Of a DNA stretch of 15,494 nt, positions 13,362-15,494 are shown in pieces. The stretch comes from an uncultured beta proteobacterium (GTDB lineage: Bacteria; Pseudomonadota; Gammaproteobacteria; Burkholderiales; Burkholderiaceae_C): positions 1 through 15,494 of the forward strand of contig CAIQEX010000765.1 in assembly GCA_903870955.1 (NCBI GenBank). Reading direction: 5' to 3'. Each line of letters starts with the position of its first letter. The first letter of the stretch is position 1. Made by a program: the position numbers and the translations under genes. A model generated the notes under the pieces. That model made no database searches, was not told the origin of the DNA, and saw nothing but the letters and a program-made list of their open reading frames with translations.

Positions 13362-15494
<2,133 letters not shown>

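Overview
The window looks like chromosomal DNA of a betaproteobacterium, most likely Burkholderiales (Comamonadaceae-like). The signs are high GC with strong GC3 preference, a beta-type ParC, and a PA2778/PA2779-type gene pair. No insertion sequence, integrase, tRNA, rRNA or CRISPR array was seen. The taxonomic call is inference from protein style, not from a marker gene.

Layout. (1) Bases 1-1142, minus strand: the N-terminal part of a membrane sensor (runs off the left edge), preceded by a NinX/DUF2591-like gene. (2) Bases 1143-1487: a regulatory intergenic region. It holds a near-consensus sigma-54 -24/-12 element with a perfect IHF consensus about 27 bp upstream, facing the NinX-like gene. 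A weaker sigma-54-like element faces the other way, with C-rich repeats between them. (3) Bases 1488-2632, plus: a 64-aa exported two-cysteine peptide translationally coupled to an outer-membrane beta-barrel protein. (4) Bases 2724-3599, plus: a KirBac-type inward-rectifier potassium channel. (5) Bases 3650-4992, minus: a PA2779-like membrane protein and a PA2778-like C39/TPR lipoprotein with ATGA overlap, and a terminator-like hairpin inside the lipoprotein signal-peptide codons. (6) Bases 5193-9742, minus: a two-gene signalling operon with ATGA overlap. It encodes a four-PAS hybrid histidine kinase and a receiver-kinase protein whose phospho-accepting histidine codon reads tyrosine. (7) Bases 9743-10036: an AT-rich divergent control region with a perfect FNR/Anr consensus. 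(8) Bases 10037-12082, plus: a dCache-like/PAS sensor kinase. (9) Bases 12104-13282, minus: a FAD-dependent aromatic-type monooxygenase. (10) Bases 13361-15494, minus: parC, missing its N-terminus at the right edge.

How the genes may work together. Four two-component-type proteins dominate the window. The hybrid kinase, the receiver-pseudokinase and the divergent sensor kinase share an apparently oxygen-responsive control region and could form one phosphorelay. The exported peptide and barrel look like a coupled cell-envelope pair. The channel, monooxygenase and parC look like independent units. The points most worth checking are the His-to-Tyr change in the receiver-kinase, the sigma-54/IHF architecture, the peptide-barrel pair and the FNR box.
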